A stretch of DNA of 36,555 bases. Source: an uncultured bacterium (GTDB taxonomy: Bacteria; Bacillota; Clostridia; Lachnospirales; Lachnospiraceae). The stretch is from the NCBI GenBank assembly GCA_945828315.1, contig CALZQA010000020.1, positions 1 to 36,555 of the forward strand, written 5' to 3'. The number at the start of each line of letters is the position of its first letter. Positions within the stretch are counted from its first letter, which is position 1. A model generated the notes under the pieces. It made no database searches. It was not told the DNA's origin and saw nothing but the letters and a program-made list of their open reading frames with translations. Of this stretch, positions 8,260-16,281 are shown piece after piece. The position numbers and the translations under genes were made by a program.

Positions 8260-10314
8260 CTACTGCCCGGTTTCCGGCTCATCCGGCTGTTCACCCTCCG
8301 GCGCCTCACCGGTCTCCGGCTCAGTTTCCTGCTGTTCTTCTCCGCCCTGTTCCTGCGGTTCCGCAGTTGTCGCCGGAACAGTCACACCGTTCAATCCGGT
8401 ATAAAAGTTTGTCTCCTCAGGTGTCAATGCCCCCTTAGCCGGGGTCTCATCCTGATAAATGTTCAGGTAAGGCAGTGCCTCCTCTAAAATCTCACGCACA
8501 AGATTCTGCGCATAGGTGCTGTGCGCCTGATCCTTCGTATTCGGCTCATCTACTACTGCGTAGATAACAAGCTGCGGATCGTCAGCCGGCAGATATCCGA
8601 TAAAGGATACCAGATAGTTTTTCTCATCCTTTGCTCCGCTCACTGATTTCTGCGCTGTACCGGTCTTTCCTCCCATGGAATATCCGGCAACCTTCGCATA
8701 GCGTCCGGTTCCCTCCGACACGGTATCATACAGGTAACTCTTGATCTGCTCACTGGTCTCTTCAGAGATCGTCTGCTTTATGCGCACCGGATCGATCGTA
8801 CGGATCACATTTCCATTCTCATCCAATATCTTGGAAACCATATGCGGCTGATAATAGTCACCTCCGTTCACCAGTGAAGAAAATGCACTTGCCATCTGTA
8901 TCATCGTAACATTAAAGTTCTGACCGAAGGAATTCGTCGCCAGATCGACCGTCTTCATATCCTCCACATGATGCAGCAGGGAGTCTGTGCGTGCCTCGCC
9001 CGGAAGATCTACATTCGTACGCAGACCGAAGCCGAAAATATTCTGATAATTGCAGAAATTCTCTGCACCGATACGGTATGACATCTGCATAAGCGCATCG
9101 TTACAAGAATCCATGATTGCCGTCCGGATCGTCTCCGTTCCGTGTCCGTTCCGGTTCACACAGCGGATCGTATGTCCGGAGATCGTCTCCCCGCCGTCAC
9201 ACACAAAGCTTTCATTCCCTTTCAAGGTACCGGTCTCTAATCCACATGCAACTGTAAAGGGTTTTGCTGTAGATCCCGGCTCATAAGTAGAAGAAACACA
9301 GTAATTGGTCCAGAGGCGGTTACGGGCATCCGACAATTCGTCCTCACTCATCGCATTGATTTCTTCCTTTGTATATATACCCTCCAGATTCCAGGGATCC
9401 GTAAGATCAAAGGTCGGATATTGCGCCATCGCCTTAACCTCACCGTTTTGCGGGTTCATGATCATTACGCCGATATTGCTCGCTGCTGCTCCCTCCCTGT
9501 AATTATCCTCAAAGGTATCGCAAAATTCTTTGATCTTATTCTCCACGATGCTCTGCAGATTAGCGTCGACCGTCGTCACGATCGTATCTCCATCTACTGC
9601 CTCACGCACCGTTTTTTCCAGATCATTGTCCGAATTCAGATAGCCATAGCGTCTACCATTTGTGCCGCTCAGCACATCGTCATAGTAGCTTTCCAATCCG
9701 AGCATTCCGACATTGTCTGACCGTGTAAATCCGATCACCGGGCTGGCAAGGGATCCGTAGGGATAAGTACGGATATAACTTTTTTCAAACCAGACTCCCT
9801 TCAGATTCGGATTTGTTTTCGTATCAGCCGCAAGAGAGGCGTATTTTTGCATCTCCTCATAACTGATCTTTTTCAACAGAACATTGTACTGACTGTCAGG
9901 CGAATCCGCCACAAGCGAACGGATCTCACTCTCATTCAGTTCCGGATAGCATGAAAAAAGCGCTGTCAGCGTAGGCTCAAGGTATGGCTGCTTTCCACCC
10001 ACATCACTGGTGAGCACCTTGCAGTCCAGTATAAGATTATAGACATCCGTACTGGTGGCGAGGATCGTCCCCTTCGCGTCGAGAATATCACCCCTGCGAT
10101 AGGGAATCGTCTCACTGTCATATGCCTGCTGCGACAACACGATCTTTTCGTAGGTTGCCCCCTTCGCGTACTGAATATACATGATTCGTCCGATCAGTCC
10201 TGCCAGGGCTCCCGCGATCACAAGAAAAAGGAAGATCAGCTTCTTTTTCATCCGGATCGTAAATTTTTTCGGTTTCTCTTTTCTTTTTTTCAGTCTTTGC
10301 TGTTGATTTGCCAA
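8260..10314 (-). CDS. ftsI: Class B penicillin-binding protein with acidic C-terminal tail
   Basis: Second monofunctional transpeptidase of the cluster, probably the vegetative FtsI/PBP2-type septal enzyme. The 684 residues contain a Lys/Arg-rich cytoplasmic start, a membrane anchor (about 25-45), a dimerisation domain with RRGDILDAKG (about 73-82), and all three transpeptidase motifs in standard form: S348-T-A-K351, S402-C-N404 and K549-T-G551. After the catalytic domain a low-complexity tail of about 40 residues is rich in Glu, Gln, Pro and Gly (from about 648 to the end). The start is a TTG at 10314 with TAGGAA upstream; an internal ATG at Met22 would remove the basic tail. It follows the FtsL-like gene after 16 bp. 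Confidence 0.9.
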   Translation of the reverse strand: MANQQQRLKKRKEKPKKFTIRMKKKLIFLFLVIAGALAGLIGRIMYIQYAKGATYEKIVLSQQAYDSETIPYRRGDILDAKGTILATSTDVYNLILDCKVLTSDVGGKQPYLEPTLTALFSCYPELNESEIRSLVADSPDSQYNVLLKKISYEEMQKYASLAADTKTNPNLKGVWFEKSYIRTYPYGSLASPVIGFTRSDNVGMLGLESYYDDVLSGTNGRRYGYLNSDNDLEKTVREAVDGDTIVTTVDANLQSIVENKIKEFCDTFEDNYREGAAASNIGVMIMNPQNGEVKAMAQYPTFDLTDPWNLEGIYTKEEINAMSEDELSDARNRLWTNYCVSSTYEPGSTAKPFTVACGLETGTLKGNESFVCDGGETISGHTIRCVNRNGHGTETIRTAIMDSCNDALMQMSYRIGAENFCNYQNIFGFGLRTNVDLPGEARTDSLLHHVEDMKTVDLATNSFGQNFNVTMIQMASAFSSLVNGGDYYQPHMVSKILDENGNVIRTIDPVRIKQTISEETSEQIKSYLYDTVSEGTGRYAKVAGYSMGGKTGTAQKSVSGAKDEKNYLVSFIGYLPADDPQLVIYAVVDEPNTKDQAHSTYAQNLVREILEEALPYLNIYQDETPAKGALTPEETNFYTGLNGVTVPATTAEPQEQGGEEQQETEPETGEAPEGEQPDEPETGQ

Positions 10315-10330
10315 AATATGTATTTCCTAT

Positions 10331-10870
10331 TTATTCCGGTATTTCACCATACTGGGACATAAAATCCGCATGGTCGATCTCGTAATACACGATCTGATCC
10401 TCACTGGGATAACTCATGCCAAGCATATCGACTGCCTGCTCCTTTACATCTTCCATCTTTACTGCTGTAGCAAGCCGCTTGCTCGTGGCATCGTTATCAG
10501 CTTTCAGATTGTTGACACTTGTCTCAAGCGCCGCAATATTTTCCAGACGTATGGTGATGTCTGACTGTAGTTTAATATAAAACCCTGCTGTAATGCAAGT
10601 GACAATTGCAGCCATTGTCAAAAAAGCCACATAGCCACGGTTCATGATCAGTGCTTTATCCTGATTACGCCGTGCAATCGCACGCTGTCTGCGGGCACGC
10701 TGACGCTCCTGAAGTTCCCGCTGTTCGCGTTCTCTTCGGCGTTTCTGTTCATTCTCCCAGTCGTCCGGCATTGCATCCGCGCGCCGTACTGTATTCCCTT
10801 CAATGTAAGTCATTCTCTGATAGTTACGTCCATAGTTGTCTGTCTGATGATTCCGGTAATTGTTTGCCAT
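10331..10870 (-). CDS. FtsL-like bitopic septum protein
   Basis: Small membrane protein in the ftsL position between rsmH and the PBP genes. The 179 residues show an unusually long cytoplasmic part with a highly charged Arg/Glu stretch (about 40-68), one membrane helix (about 78-100), and an extracellular coiled-coil-like segment (about 105-150), ending with YPSEDQIVYYE as in other clostridial FtsL/DivIC relatives. The inferred role is to form the FtsQ-FtsL-DivIC complex that activates septal synthesis. FtsL proteins diverge quickly, so the call rests on topology and position. AAGGGG precedes the ATG by 8 nt. Confidence 0.72.
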   Translation of the reverse strand: MANNYRNHQTDNYGRNYQRMTYIEGNTVRRADAMPDDWENEQKRRREREQRELQERQRARRQRAIARRNQDKALIMNRGYVAFLTMAAIVTCITAGFYIKLQSDITIRLENIAALETSVNNLKADNDATSKRLATAVKMEDVKEQAVDMLGMSYPSEDQIVYYEIDHADFMSQYGEIPE

Positions 10871-10914
10871 AACTGTTTCCCCTTATTTTCCGGCAATTCC
10901 CTTTTGCCGTTATT

Positions 10915-11853
10915 TTATTTCTTTTCAAACACCCGCAGCTTTGCGCTTTTTGAACGGGGGTTTTCCTCCATCTCCCCATCCGTGGGTAAGATCGGTTTCC
11001 GTGTGATCACTCTGCCCTTTGACACATTCCCACACACACAAACCGGAAAGTCCGGCGGGCAGGTGCATGGATTTTCATTATTCTTGAAAATTGTTTTTAC
11101 AATGCGGTCTTCCAGAGAATGAAAGGTGATAATACAGATCCTTCCGCCCGGATTTAACAGCCCGATCATCTCATCAAGGTGGTCTCTCAGCACATCCAGT
11201 TCGTGATTACATGCGATCCGGATCGCCTGATAAGTCCGCTTCGCCGGATGCCCACCCGTTTTTGCGACCTTTTTCGGAATCGCGGCAGCTATGATCTCAT
11301 TGAGCTGTCCGGTCGTCTCGATCGGTGCGATCTCCCGCGCCGCCACAATGTGCTTTGCAATATTTTTTGCAAAACGATCCTCGCCATAATCCCGAATAAT
11401 GCGGTACAACTCACCCTCGCTGTAATCATTCACGATATCCCGTGCGGTAATGCGTGCTCTCTGATCCATGCGCATGTCCAACGGCGCGTCCTCCACACGG
11501 TAGGTAAAGCCGCGCTCCGGTGTATCCAGCTGAAAAGAAGAAACACCGAGATCAAGCACGATGCCATCCACACCTGTGATACCGATACGCGCCAATTCTT
11601 CCTTCATATCCGCGTAATTGCTGCGAATGATCGTCAGCCGGTCGCCGAATTCTTTCAAACGCTCACCAGCAGCTGCGATCGCGTCCGCATCCTGATCGAT
11701 ACCGATGAGCCTTCCGTTACCGGACAGCCGTTTCAGCACCTCATAGGCATGTCCTCCGCCTCCCAGCGTGCCGTCCACATAGATGCCTTCCGACCGTATA
11801 TTCAGATTTTCAATCGTCTCCTTCAGAAGGACGGATGTATGATTAAATTCCAT
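10915..11853 (-). CDS. rsmH: 16S rRNA (cytosine(1402)-N(4))-methyltransferase RsmH
   Basis: S-adenosylmethionine-dependent enzyme that methylates N4 of C1402 in the decoding centre of 16S rRNA. The 312 residues match the family length. The SAM-binding loop [14 protein letters not shown] is at 27-40, [10 protein letters not shown] and ERGFTYR mark the substrate region, and [13 protein letters not shown] and the C-terminal [12 protein letters not shown] are typical. It lies 41 bp after mraZ, its usual partner. A short hairpin (CGGCAA/TTGCCG at 10891-10909) sits between its stop and the FtsL-like gene. Confidence 0.97.
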   Translation of the reverse strand: MEFNHTSVLLKETIENLNIRSEGIYVDGTLGGGGHAYEVLKRLSGNGRLIGIDQDADAIAAAGERLKEFGDRLTIIRSNYADMKEELARIGITGVDGIVLDLGVSSFQLDTPERGFTYRVEDAPLDMRMDQRARITARDIVNDYSEGELYRIIRDYGEDRFAKNIAKHIVAAREIAPIETTGQLNEIIAAAIPKKVAKTGGHPAKRTYQAIRIACNHELDVLRDHLDEMIGLLNPGGRICIITFHSLEDRIVKTIFKNNENPCTCPPDFPVCVCGNVSKGRVITRKPILPTDGEMEENPRSKSAKLRVFEKK

Positions 11854-11894
11854 CTGTTAACCCTCGTCAGATCCAAGACCTGTCCATTCATGTA

Positions 11895-12323
11895 TTAAAA
11901 GCTGAAGCCCAGCTCTGCCATGTGCTCTGCAACCTCATCCATGTCATCATAGTTACTGCTCTCCTGCCAGCGATCCTTATTCCAGATCTCCACACGGTTT
12001 AAAACTCCGGCTGACACGATATCCTTCTGTAAGTCTGCATGTTCACGCAGATTCGGAGGAATCAGGATCCTGCCCTGCTTGTCCACCTCGCAGGTAGCTG
12101 CACCTGCAAAGAAAAAACGCATAAACCGGCGTGTCTCCGCATTCGAAGGCAAACCGCGAAATTTCTCCTCAATGCCCTCCCACTCGGTTTTCGGGTACAC
12201 GAAAAGACATCCGTCGAGCCCTTTGGTCACGACAAATTCCTCTCCCAACTGTTCACGGAACTTAGAAGGGACGATCACTCTGCCTTTTGCATCAATGCTA
12301 TGATTGTACTCACCGGTAAACAT
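11895..12323 (-). CDS. mraZ: Transcriptional regulator MraZ
   Basis: DNA-binding protein of the AbrB/SpoVT-like fold that regulates the dcw operon it begins. The 142 residues contain two copies of the MraZ repeat: MFTGEYNHSIDAKGRVIVPSK at the N-terminus (first 20 or so residues) and CEVDKQGRILIPPNLREHA in the second half (about 77-95), each with the conserved D-x-K/Q-G-R core. It forms ring-shaped oligomers in known relatives and binds short direct repeats upstream of itself; matching repeats are present (12395-12432). Autoregulation is therefore likely. Confidence 0.96.
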   Translation of the reverse strand: MFTGEYNHSIDAKGRVIVPSKFREQLGEEFVVTKGLDGCLFVYPKTEWEGIEEKFRGLPSNAETRRFMRFFFAGAATCEVDKQGRILIPPNLREHADLQKDIVSAGVLNRVEIWNKDRWQESSNYDDMDEVAEHMAELGFSF

Positions 12324-12394
12324 CTCGTGTCCTCATCGTATATCCGCAGTCCTTTGGCAGATGCTCCAACTTATTCACAAAGTTATGAACTTAT

Positions 12395-12432
12395 CCACCA
12401 CTTTCTACCACATATATACCACTTTCCTCCAC
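12395..12432 (-). promoter_or_regulatory. MraZ-box direct repeats
   Basis: Read on the minus strand, GTGG occurs at 12429-12432, 12419-12422, 12408-12411 and 12398-12401, spaced 10, 11 and 10 bp, with an overlapping fifth copy at 12395. Two copies are the longer GAAAGTGG. Known MraZ operators are short direct repeats with about 10-bp period just upstream of mraZ. Here they start a few bases after the -10 element, so bound MraZ would block initiation or early elongation. Confidence 0.75.
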
Positions 12433-12442
12433 TTATAGCCCT

Positions 12443-12471
12443 ACTATACGCTCTTTTCGCAAAAAAATCAA
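12443..12471 (-). promoter_or_regulatory. mraZ/dcw operon promoter
   Basis: Minus strand TTGATT (12466-12471), 17-bp spacer, TATAGT (12443-12448). It lies between the terminator after the lgt-spo0E pair and the MraZ boxes and would give a leader of about 110 nt before mraZ. Confidence 0.7.
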
Positions 12472-12494
12472 TGGAACATATGTTTTTTTCGCAA

Positions 12495-12530
12495 AAAATA
12501 GCAGGTGTGCAAAAGCACACCTGCTATTTT
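12495..12530 (-). terminator. Rho-independent terminator after lgt and the Spo0E-like gene
   Basis: A perfect 16-bp stem (12495-12510 with 12515-12530) has a 4-nt loop, and the stem's own A/T ends give a T run on either strand. On the minus strand it directly follows the Spo0E-like stop codon, which overlaps the first stem bases. It insulates the dcw operon from upstream transcription. Confidence 0.92.
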
Positions 12531-12687
12531 AATCCATTAATTGCTCTAAAATCTCGTCTACGCGTCGGCTGGCTTCCAGACACTCCTCGGAATCCAGCCC
12601 TGATGCAATACTTTTATTCAGTTTTTTCCGTTCCTGCTCCAGCTGACGCATCAGCTCCGCTTTGTCTCTCGTCGTTTCGGATGTCAT
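12529..12687 (-). CDS. Spo0E-family small protein (putative aspartyl-phosphate phosphatase)
   Basis: A 52-residue frame that begins inside lgt, in another frame, and ends at the terminator. The C-terminal 38 residues form two predicted helices, LEQERKKLNKSIASGLDSEE and CLEASRRVDEILEQLMD, matching the Spo0E pattern of a helix with L-N, a turn with G-L-D/S, then S-x-x-x-D. Known Spo0E proteins dephosphorylate Spo0A~P and delay sporulation. The S-R-R-V-D here corresponds to the S-Q-E-L-D signature. The ATG at 12687 has GGAGG about 14 nt upstream, rather far; an internal ATG at 12651 or a GTG upstream is possible. It overlaps lgt by 74 bp, suggesting coupled expression. Confidence 0.75.
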   Translation of the reverse strand: MTSETTRDKAELMRQLEQERKKLNKSIASGLDSEECLEASRRVDEILEQLMD

Positions 12688-13561
12688 CTGCCTGTGTCTT
12701 TCCTCCACTTTGCGCCATTTTTCTGCGCATAACTATGATCCATACAGCAGACACCACTGCCATAGCTGCACCTACAACCATAGACACCGGAATACCAAGT
12801 CCCGGTATCAAAAGCTGATCGGTACGCAGGCTTTCCACCCAGAATCTGCCGATGCCGTATCCGAAGAGATATAAGAGGAACACCTCTCCATCAAATTTTT
12901 TGCGACGGATATACCATATAAGGAATAACAGCAATGCCAGATTCCACAGGGACTCATATAAAAAGGTAGGATGTACCTGTATGTAATCCACACCGTCGAT
13001 CGTCAGAATATGCGACGCTATTGATTCCGTGATCTCACTGCTTCGCACAGCATCGACCGGGAGCTGCATGGCAAGCAGATTATCCGTGTACCCGCCAAAA
13101 CACTCACGGTTAAAAAAATTCCCCCACCGTCCGATGATCTGTCCGGTGATCAGACCGAGGCCTGCGGTATCACACACAAGCGGGAATTTCATCTTTCGCT
13201 TTTTACAGAAAAGGAACGTCGTGATGATGGCTGCAATGACACCTCCATAGATCGCCAGTCCTCCCTGACGGAAATTGAACACCTGCAGTGGATGATCCTT
13301 GTATTTATCCCATGCAAAGATCACATAATAAATGCGGGCACCGACCAGCGAACAGATGATGGCAATAATTGCCAGATCAAAATAATCATCCTGATTCTGT
13401 CCGCTGCGCTTTGCCTCCCACAGCGCAACCATCAGACCCGCCAGCATAGCCACCGCCAGCGTCAGCCCGTAAAAGGCAATATCAAAATTGCCGATACTGA
13501 TCGTTTTTCCGACATGCTCCAGATAAATATGAAGATTCGGAAAATTAATGTTCATGTTCAT
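12614..13561 (-). CDS. lgt: Prolipoprotein diacylglyceryl transferase Lgt
   Basis: Membrane enzyme that transfers diacylglycerol from phosphatidylglycerol to the lipobox cysteine of prelipoproteins, the first step of lipoprotein maturation. The 315 residues contain about seven membrane helices, the early arginine-bearing GARIYYVIF (about 74-82), GGLAIYGG (100-107), and the Lgt signature GRWGNFFNRECFG (144-156), with HPTFLYES further on. The C-terminal tail after residue 275 is hydrophilic and variable, and this tail overlaps the Spo0E-like gene. A probable substrate, the DUF4358 lipoprotein, is encoded at 31 kb. AAGGAA lies 6 nt before the ATG. Confidence 0.97.
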   Translation of the reverse strand: MNMNINFPNLHIYLEHVGKTISIGNFDIAFYGLTLAVAMLAGLMVALWEAKRSGQNQDDYFDLAIIAIICSLVGARIYYVIFAWDKYKDHPLQVFNFRQGGLAIYGGVIAAIITTFLFCKKRKMKFPLVCDTAGLGLITGQIIGRWGNFFNRECFGGYTDNLLAMQLPVDAVRSSEITESIASHILTIDGVDYIQVHPTFLYESLWNLALLLFLIWYIRRKKFDGEVFLLYLFGYGIGRFWVESLRTDQLLIPGLGIPVSMVVGAAMAVVSAVWIIVMRRKMAQSGGKTQADDIRNDERQSGADASAGAGTEKTE

Positions 13562-13661
13562 ATTGATTTCCTTTACATACGCCCGCGCATCCGTTCATGC
13601 AGAACCGACGCGCGGACTTTCAGCACAAAGGCTGTTGACACTCTTTTTGTTTTATGAGCAC

Positions 13662-13979
13662 CTATTGTTTGCAGCGAAAGCTGGCACATTCCGTCTCCGC
13701 AACCACGCAGGCATTCACACCATTGATACCGATGTGGTCCGCCCGACACTTCTGATTGTCATTGAAGGTACAATTTGTCGCCTTGCAGTGAACCTCCAGA
13801 GATGTCTTCGGCTCACTGACTGCATTCTTGCTGCAGTTGCATCCTCTCTCCTTAAAGCTGGAGCAACAGGTCTCATGAGGCATGGACGCCTCGCTGCCTT
13901 CCACAAGAATATCATTCTTGGAACACTTTTTGTCTGCATTATACATGCAGTGTACAACATTGCAATCTAATTTCGTCAT
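13662..13979 (-). CDS. Cysteine-rich DUF1540 double-repeat protein
   Basis: A 105-residue protein made of two DUF1540 modules. The first runs LDCNVVHCMYNADKKCSKND to CCSSFK, the second LEVHCKATNCTFNDNQKCRA to ECASFRC. Each has the C-x(4)-C-x-(Y/F)-N-x(4)-C spacing typical of the family and suggestive of metal or disulfide binding. Function is unknown; related proteins are common in sporulating Clostridia. I chose the ATG at 13979; the frame extends to a TTG at 14006 but the extra nine residues carry the ribosome site (AAGGAAG). It lies between thrS and lgt with roughly 85 and 100 bp on either side. Confidence 0.85.
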   Translation of the reverse strand: MTKLDCNVVHCMYNADKKCSKNDILVEGSEASMPHETCCSSFKERGCNCSKNAVSEPKTSLEVHCKATNCTFNDNQKCRADHIGINGVNACVVAETECASFRCKQ

Positions 13980-14063
13980 GATCGATTGTTCTTCCTTTCC
14001 ATACAAAATAATTACACATGCGTGTGAATTTAGTATGGATTTCGGGACGCATTCTTATGCGAA

Positions 14064-16025
14064 TTATTTTTCTTCCTGTACGATCTCCTGACGGATCTCC
14101 TTGGTGCGGATCTCCTCGCAGATCTGGCTGACGAACTCAGAAAGCGGCTTCACGCCCTCATCACCTGCAAAACGGCTTCTGACAGAAACGGTTCCGTCAG
14201 CCTCCTCCTGCTGTCCGACAACAAGCATGTAAGGAAGTCTGTCCATACGAGCCTCGCGGATCTTGTAGCCGATCTTCTCGGAACGGCTGTCAACAGTAAC
14301 ATCCACATCATTTTTCTTAAGCTCTGCAGCCACCTTGTTCGCATAATCAATATACTTATCAGAGATCGGCAGCACGCGTACCTGCTCCGGACATAACCAG
14401 GTCGGGAACTTTCCGGCATAATGCTCGATGAGCCATGCCAATGTCCGCTCATAGCAGCCCATAGAGGTTCTGTGGATGATCCACGGCAATGCCTTGTCAC
14501 CATTTTCATCGATGTAGTACATACCGAATTTTTCAGCACTTGCACAATCCAGCTGGATCGTTACCATCGTATCTTCTTTTCCATATACATTTTTCGCCTG
14601 AATATCGATCTTCGGTCCGTAGAAGGCAGCCTCTCCGTCGGCTTCTGTAAATGGAATATTGTTCTTGTGCATCACACTTCTTAAATACTGCTGTGTGCTG
14701 TTCCAATACTCCTCATCACCCAGATATTTTTCTTTGTTTTCCGGATCCCATTTTGACAGACGATAGGTAACATCTCCGTCAATTCCAAGTGTCTTCATCA
14801 CATAGTTGCAAAGCTCGGTACATCTGGTCAGCTCCTCCTCTGCCTGATCCGGTCGAAGGATAATATGTGCCTCCGTGATCGTAAACTGGCGCACACGGGT
14901 CAGACCATGCATTTCTCCGGAGTCCTCATTTCGAAACAGCGTTGATGTCTCTGCCATACGATAAGGCAGATCTCTGTATGAATGCTGTTCATTCATATAC
15001 ACATAATACTGGAATGGACAGGTCATCGGGCGAAGCGCCATCGTCTCCTTATCCTCATCATCTTTATTTAAAATAAACATGCCATCCATATAATGATCCC
15101 AATGTCCGGAAATCTTATACAGATCAGCTTTTGCCATAAGCGGGGTACGGGTACGTACATATCCCCACTCTTTATCCTCGAGATCCTCGATCCAGCGCTG
15201 CAGCTTCATGATCATTTTTGTTCCCTTAGGAGTGAAAAGCGGAAGTCCCTGTCCGATCACATCAACCGTGGTAAACAATCCCATTTCGCGTCCCAATTTA
15301 TTATGATCACGCATCTTTGCCTCAGCAAGCTTATCCAGATGCTCCTTCAGTTCTTCTTTCTTGCTGAATGCAGTTCCGTAAATTCTCTGTAATCTTGCTT
15401 TATTGGAGTCACCTCTCCAGTAAGCCATAGATGAAGAGATCAGCTTATATGCCTTCACACCCTTTGTACTCATCAGGTGAGGACCGGCGCAAAGATCAAC
15501 AAATCCACCCTGATCATAGAAAGAAATCTCAGAATCCTCCGGCAGATCCCGGATCAATTCTACCTTAAACGGCTCATTCCGATCCTCCATGAACTTGATC
15601 GCTTCTTCTCTGGGCAGTGTAAAGCGAGTAATCTCATGTCCTTCTTTTATGATCTTCTTCATTTCTGCTTCCAGATTGTCAAGATCTTCTCTTGAAAACG
15701 GTTCTGCATCAAAATCATAATAGAAGCCATCGTCGATTGCGGGTCCAATCGTCACCTTTGCCTCCGGAAACAGTCGTTTCACAGCTTCAGCCAATATATG
15801 GGAAGCAGTATGACGGATCACACGCAGACCCTCCGGATCGTTCTGTGTGACAATATTCAGCTCGCAGTCCTCAGAAATCTCTGTGCGCAGATCCACGATC
15901 TCGCCGTTTACCTCTCCGGCACAAGCCACGCGTGCCAGTCCCTCACTGATATCCTTCGCAATGTCAAAAACTGATTTTGCCTGATCGTATTCCTTTACGG
16001 AACCATCTTTTAATGTAATCTTCAT
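14064..16025 (-). CDS. thrS: Threonyl-tRNA synthetase
   Basis: Class II aminoacyl-tRNA synthetase charging tRNA-Thr. The 653 residues show all expected parts: an N-terminal TGS domain (MKITLKDGSVKEYDQAKSV, 1-60), the editing domain with HTASH (about 72-76) and a CAGPH motif (about 178-182) for hydrolysing Ser-tRNA-Thr, a catalytic core with MTCPFQYYVY (zinc-binding cysteine) and TRVRQFTITEAHI, the HRTSMGCYERTLAWLIEH motif, and a C-terminal anticodon-binding domain beginning LCPEQVRVLPIS. AAGGAG lies 9 nt before the ATG. Expression is probably controlled by the T-box leader directly upstream. Confidence 0.98.
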   Translation of the reverse strand: MKITLKDGSVKEYDQAKSVFDIAKDISEGLARVACAGEVNGEIVDLRTEISEDCELNIVTQNDPEGLRVIRHTASHILAEAVKRLFPEAKVTIGPAIDDGFYYDFDAEPFSREDLDNLEAEMKKIIKEGHEITRFTLPREEAIKFMEDRNEPFKVELIRDLPEDSEISFYDQGGFVDLCAGPHLMSTKGVKAYKLISSSMAYWRGDSNKARLQRIYGTAFSKKEELKEHLDKLAEAKMRDHNKLGREMGLFTTVDVIGQGLPLFTPKGTKMIMKLQRWIEDLEDKEWGYVRTRTPLMAKADLYKISGHWDHYMDGMFILNKDDEDKETMALRPMTCPFQYYVYMNEQHSYRDLPYRMAETSTLFRNEDSGEMHGLTRVRQFTITEAHIILRPDQAEEELTRCTELCNYVMKTLGIDGDVTYRLSKWDPENKEKYLGDEEYWNSTQQYLRSVMHKNNIPFTEADGEAAFYGPKIDIQAKNVYGKEDTMVTIQLDCASAEKFGMYYIDENGDKALPWIIHRTSMGCYERTLAWLIEHYAGKFPTWLCPEQVRVLPISDKYIDYANKVAAELKKNDVDVTVDSRSEKIGYKIREARMDRLPYMLVVGQQEEADGTVSVRSRFAGDEGVKPLSEFVSQICEEIRTKEIRQEIVQEEK

Positions 16026-16049
16026 TTCTTTTTTCTCCTTATTTTTTTT

Positions 16050-16229
16050 AAATAAAAAATCCCCGGTGCCAGATCTCTCTGACGCCGGGGACGATTGCTC
16101 GCGGTTCCACCCCAGTTACCGGACAAAAAAATGCTGTCGCGGTCACTTGATTCGATGATAACGGTATCTCACCGGCCCGGATTGGGGGCACTCAGAGGTG
16201 GTTAGGCTCTTCGTCGTATTTTCATATGA
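16050..16229 (-). promoter_or_regulatory. T-box riboswitch of thrS
   Basis: The minus-strand leader contains the T-box core TGGGGTGGAACCGCGA (16099-16114), followed by a GC-rich terminator hairpin (stem bases 16061-16069 with 16083-16091) and six T. The candidate specifier codon is ACC at 16163-16165 (in GAGATACCGTTATC), a threonine codon followed by G. The T-box UGGA would pair with a tRNA acceptor ending UCCA, as expected for Firmicute tRNA-Thr. Uncharged tRNA-Thr should stabilise the antiterminator and turn thrS on. Confidence 0.92.
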
Positions 16230-16235
16230 TTAAAC

Positions 16236-16264
16236 ATTCTAACGCTTTTTTCCAAAAGTGTAAA
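16236..16264 (-). promoter_or_regulatory. thrS promoter
   Basis: Minus strand TTTACA (16259-16264), 17-bp spacer, TAGAAT (16236-16241). Transcription would begin near 16229 and give a leader of about 200 nt that holds the T-box. Confidence 0.7.
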
Positions 16265-16281
16265 GCCCTAATTTTTTACAT

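Noticed and set aside
12614-12690. Frameshifted or degraded lgt C-terminus
   Set aside because: Lgt is of ordinary length with all signatures; the second frame there is better explained by the Spo0E-like gene.
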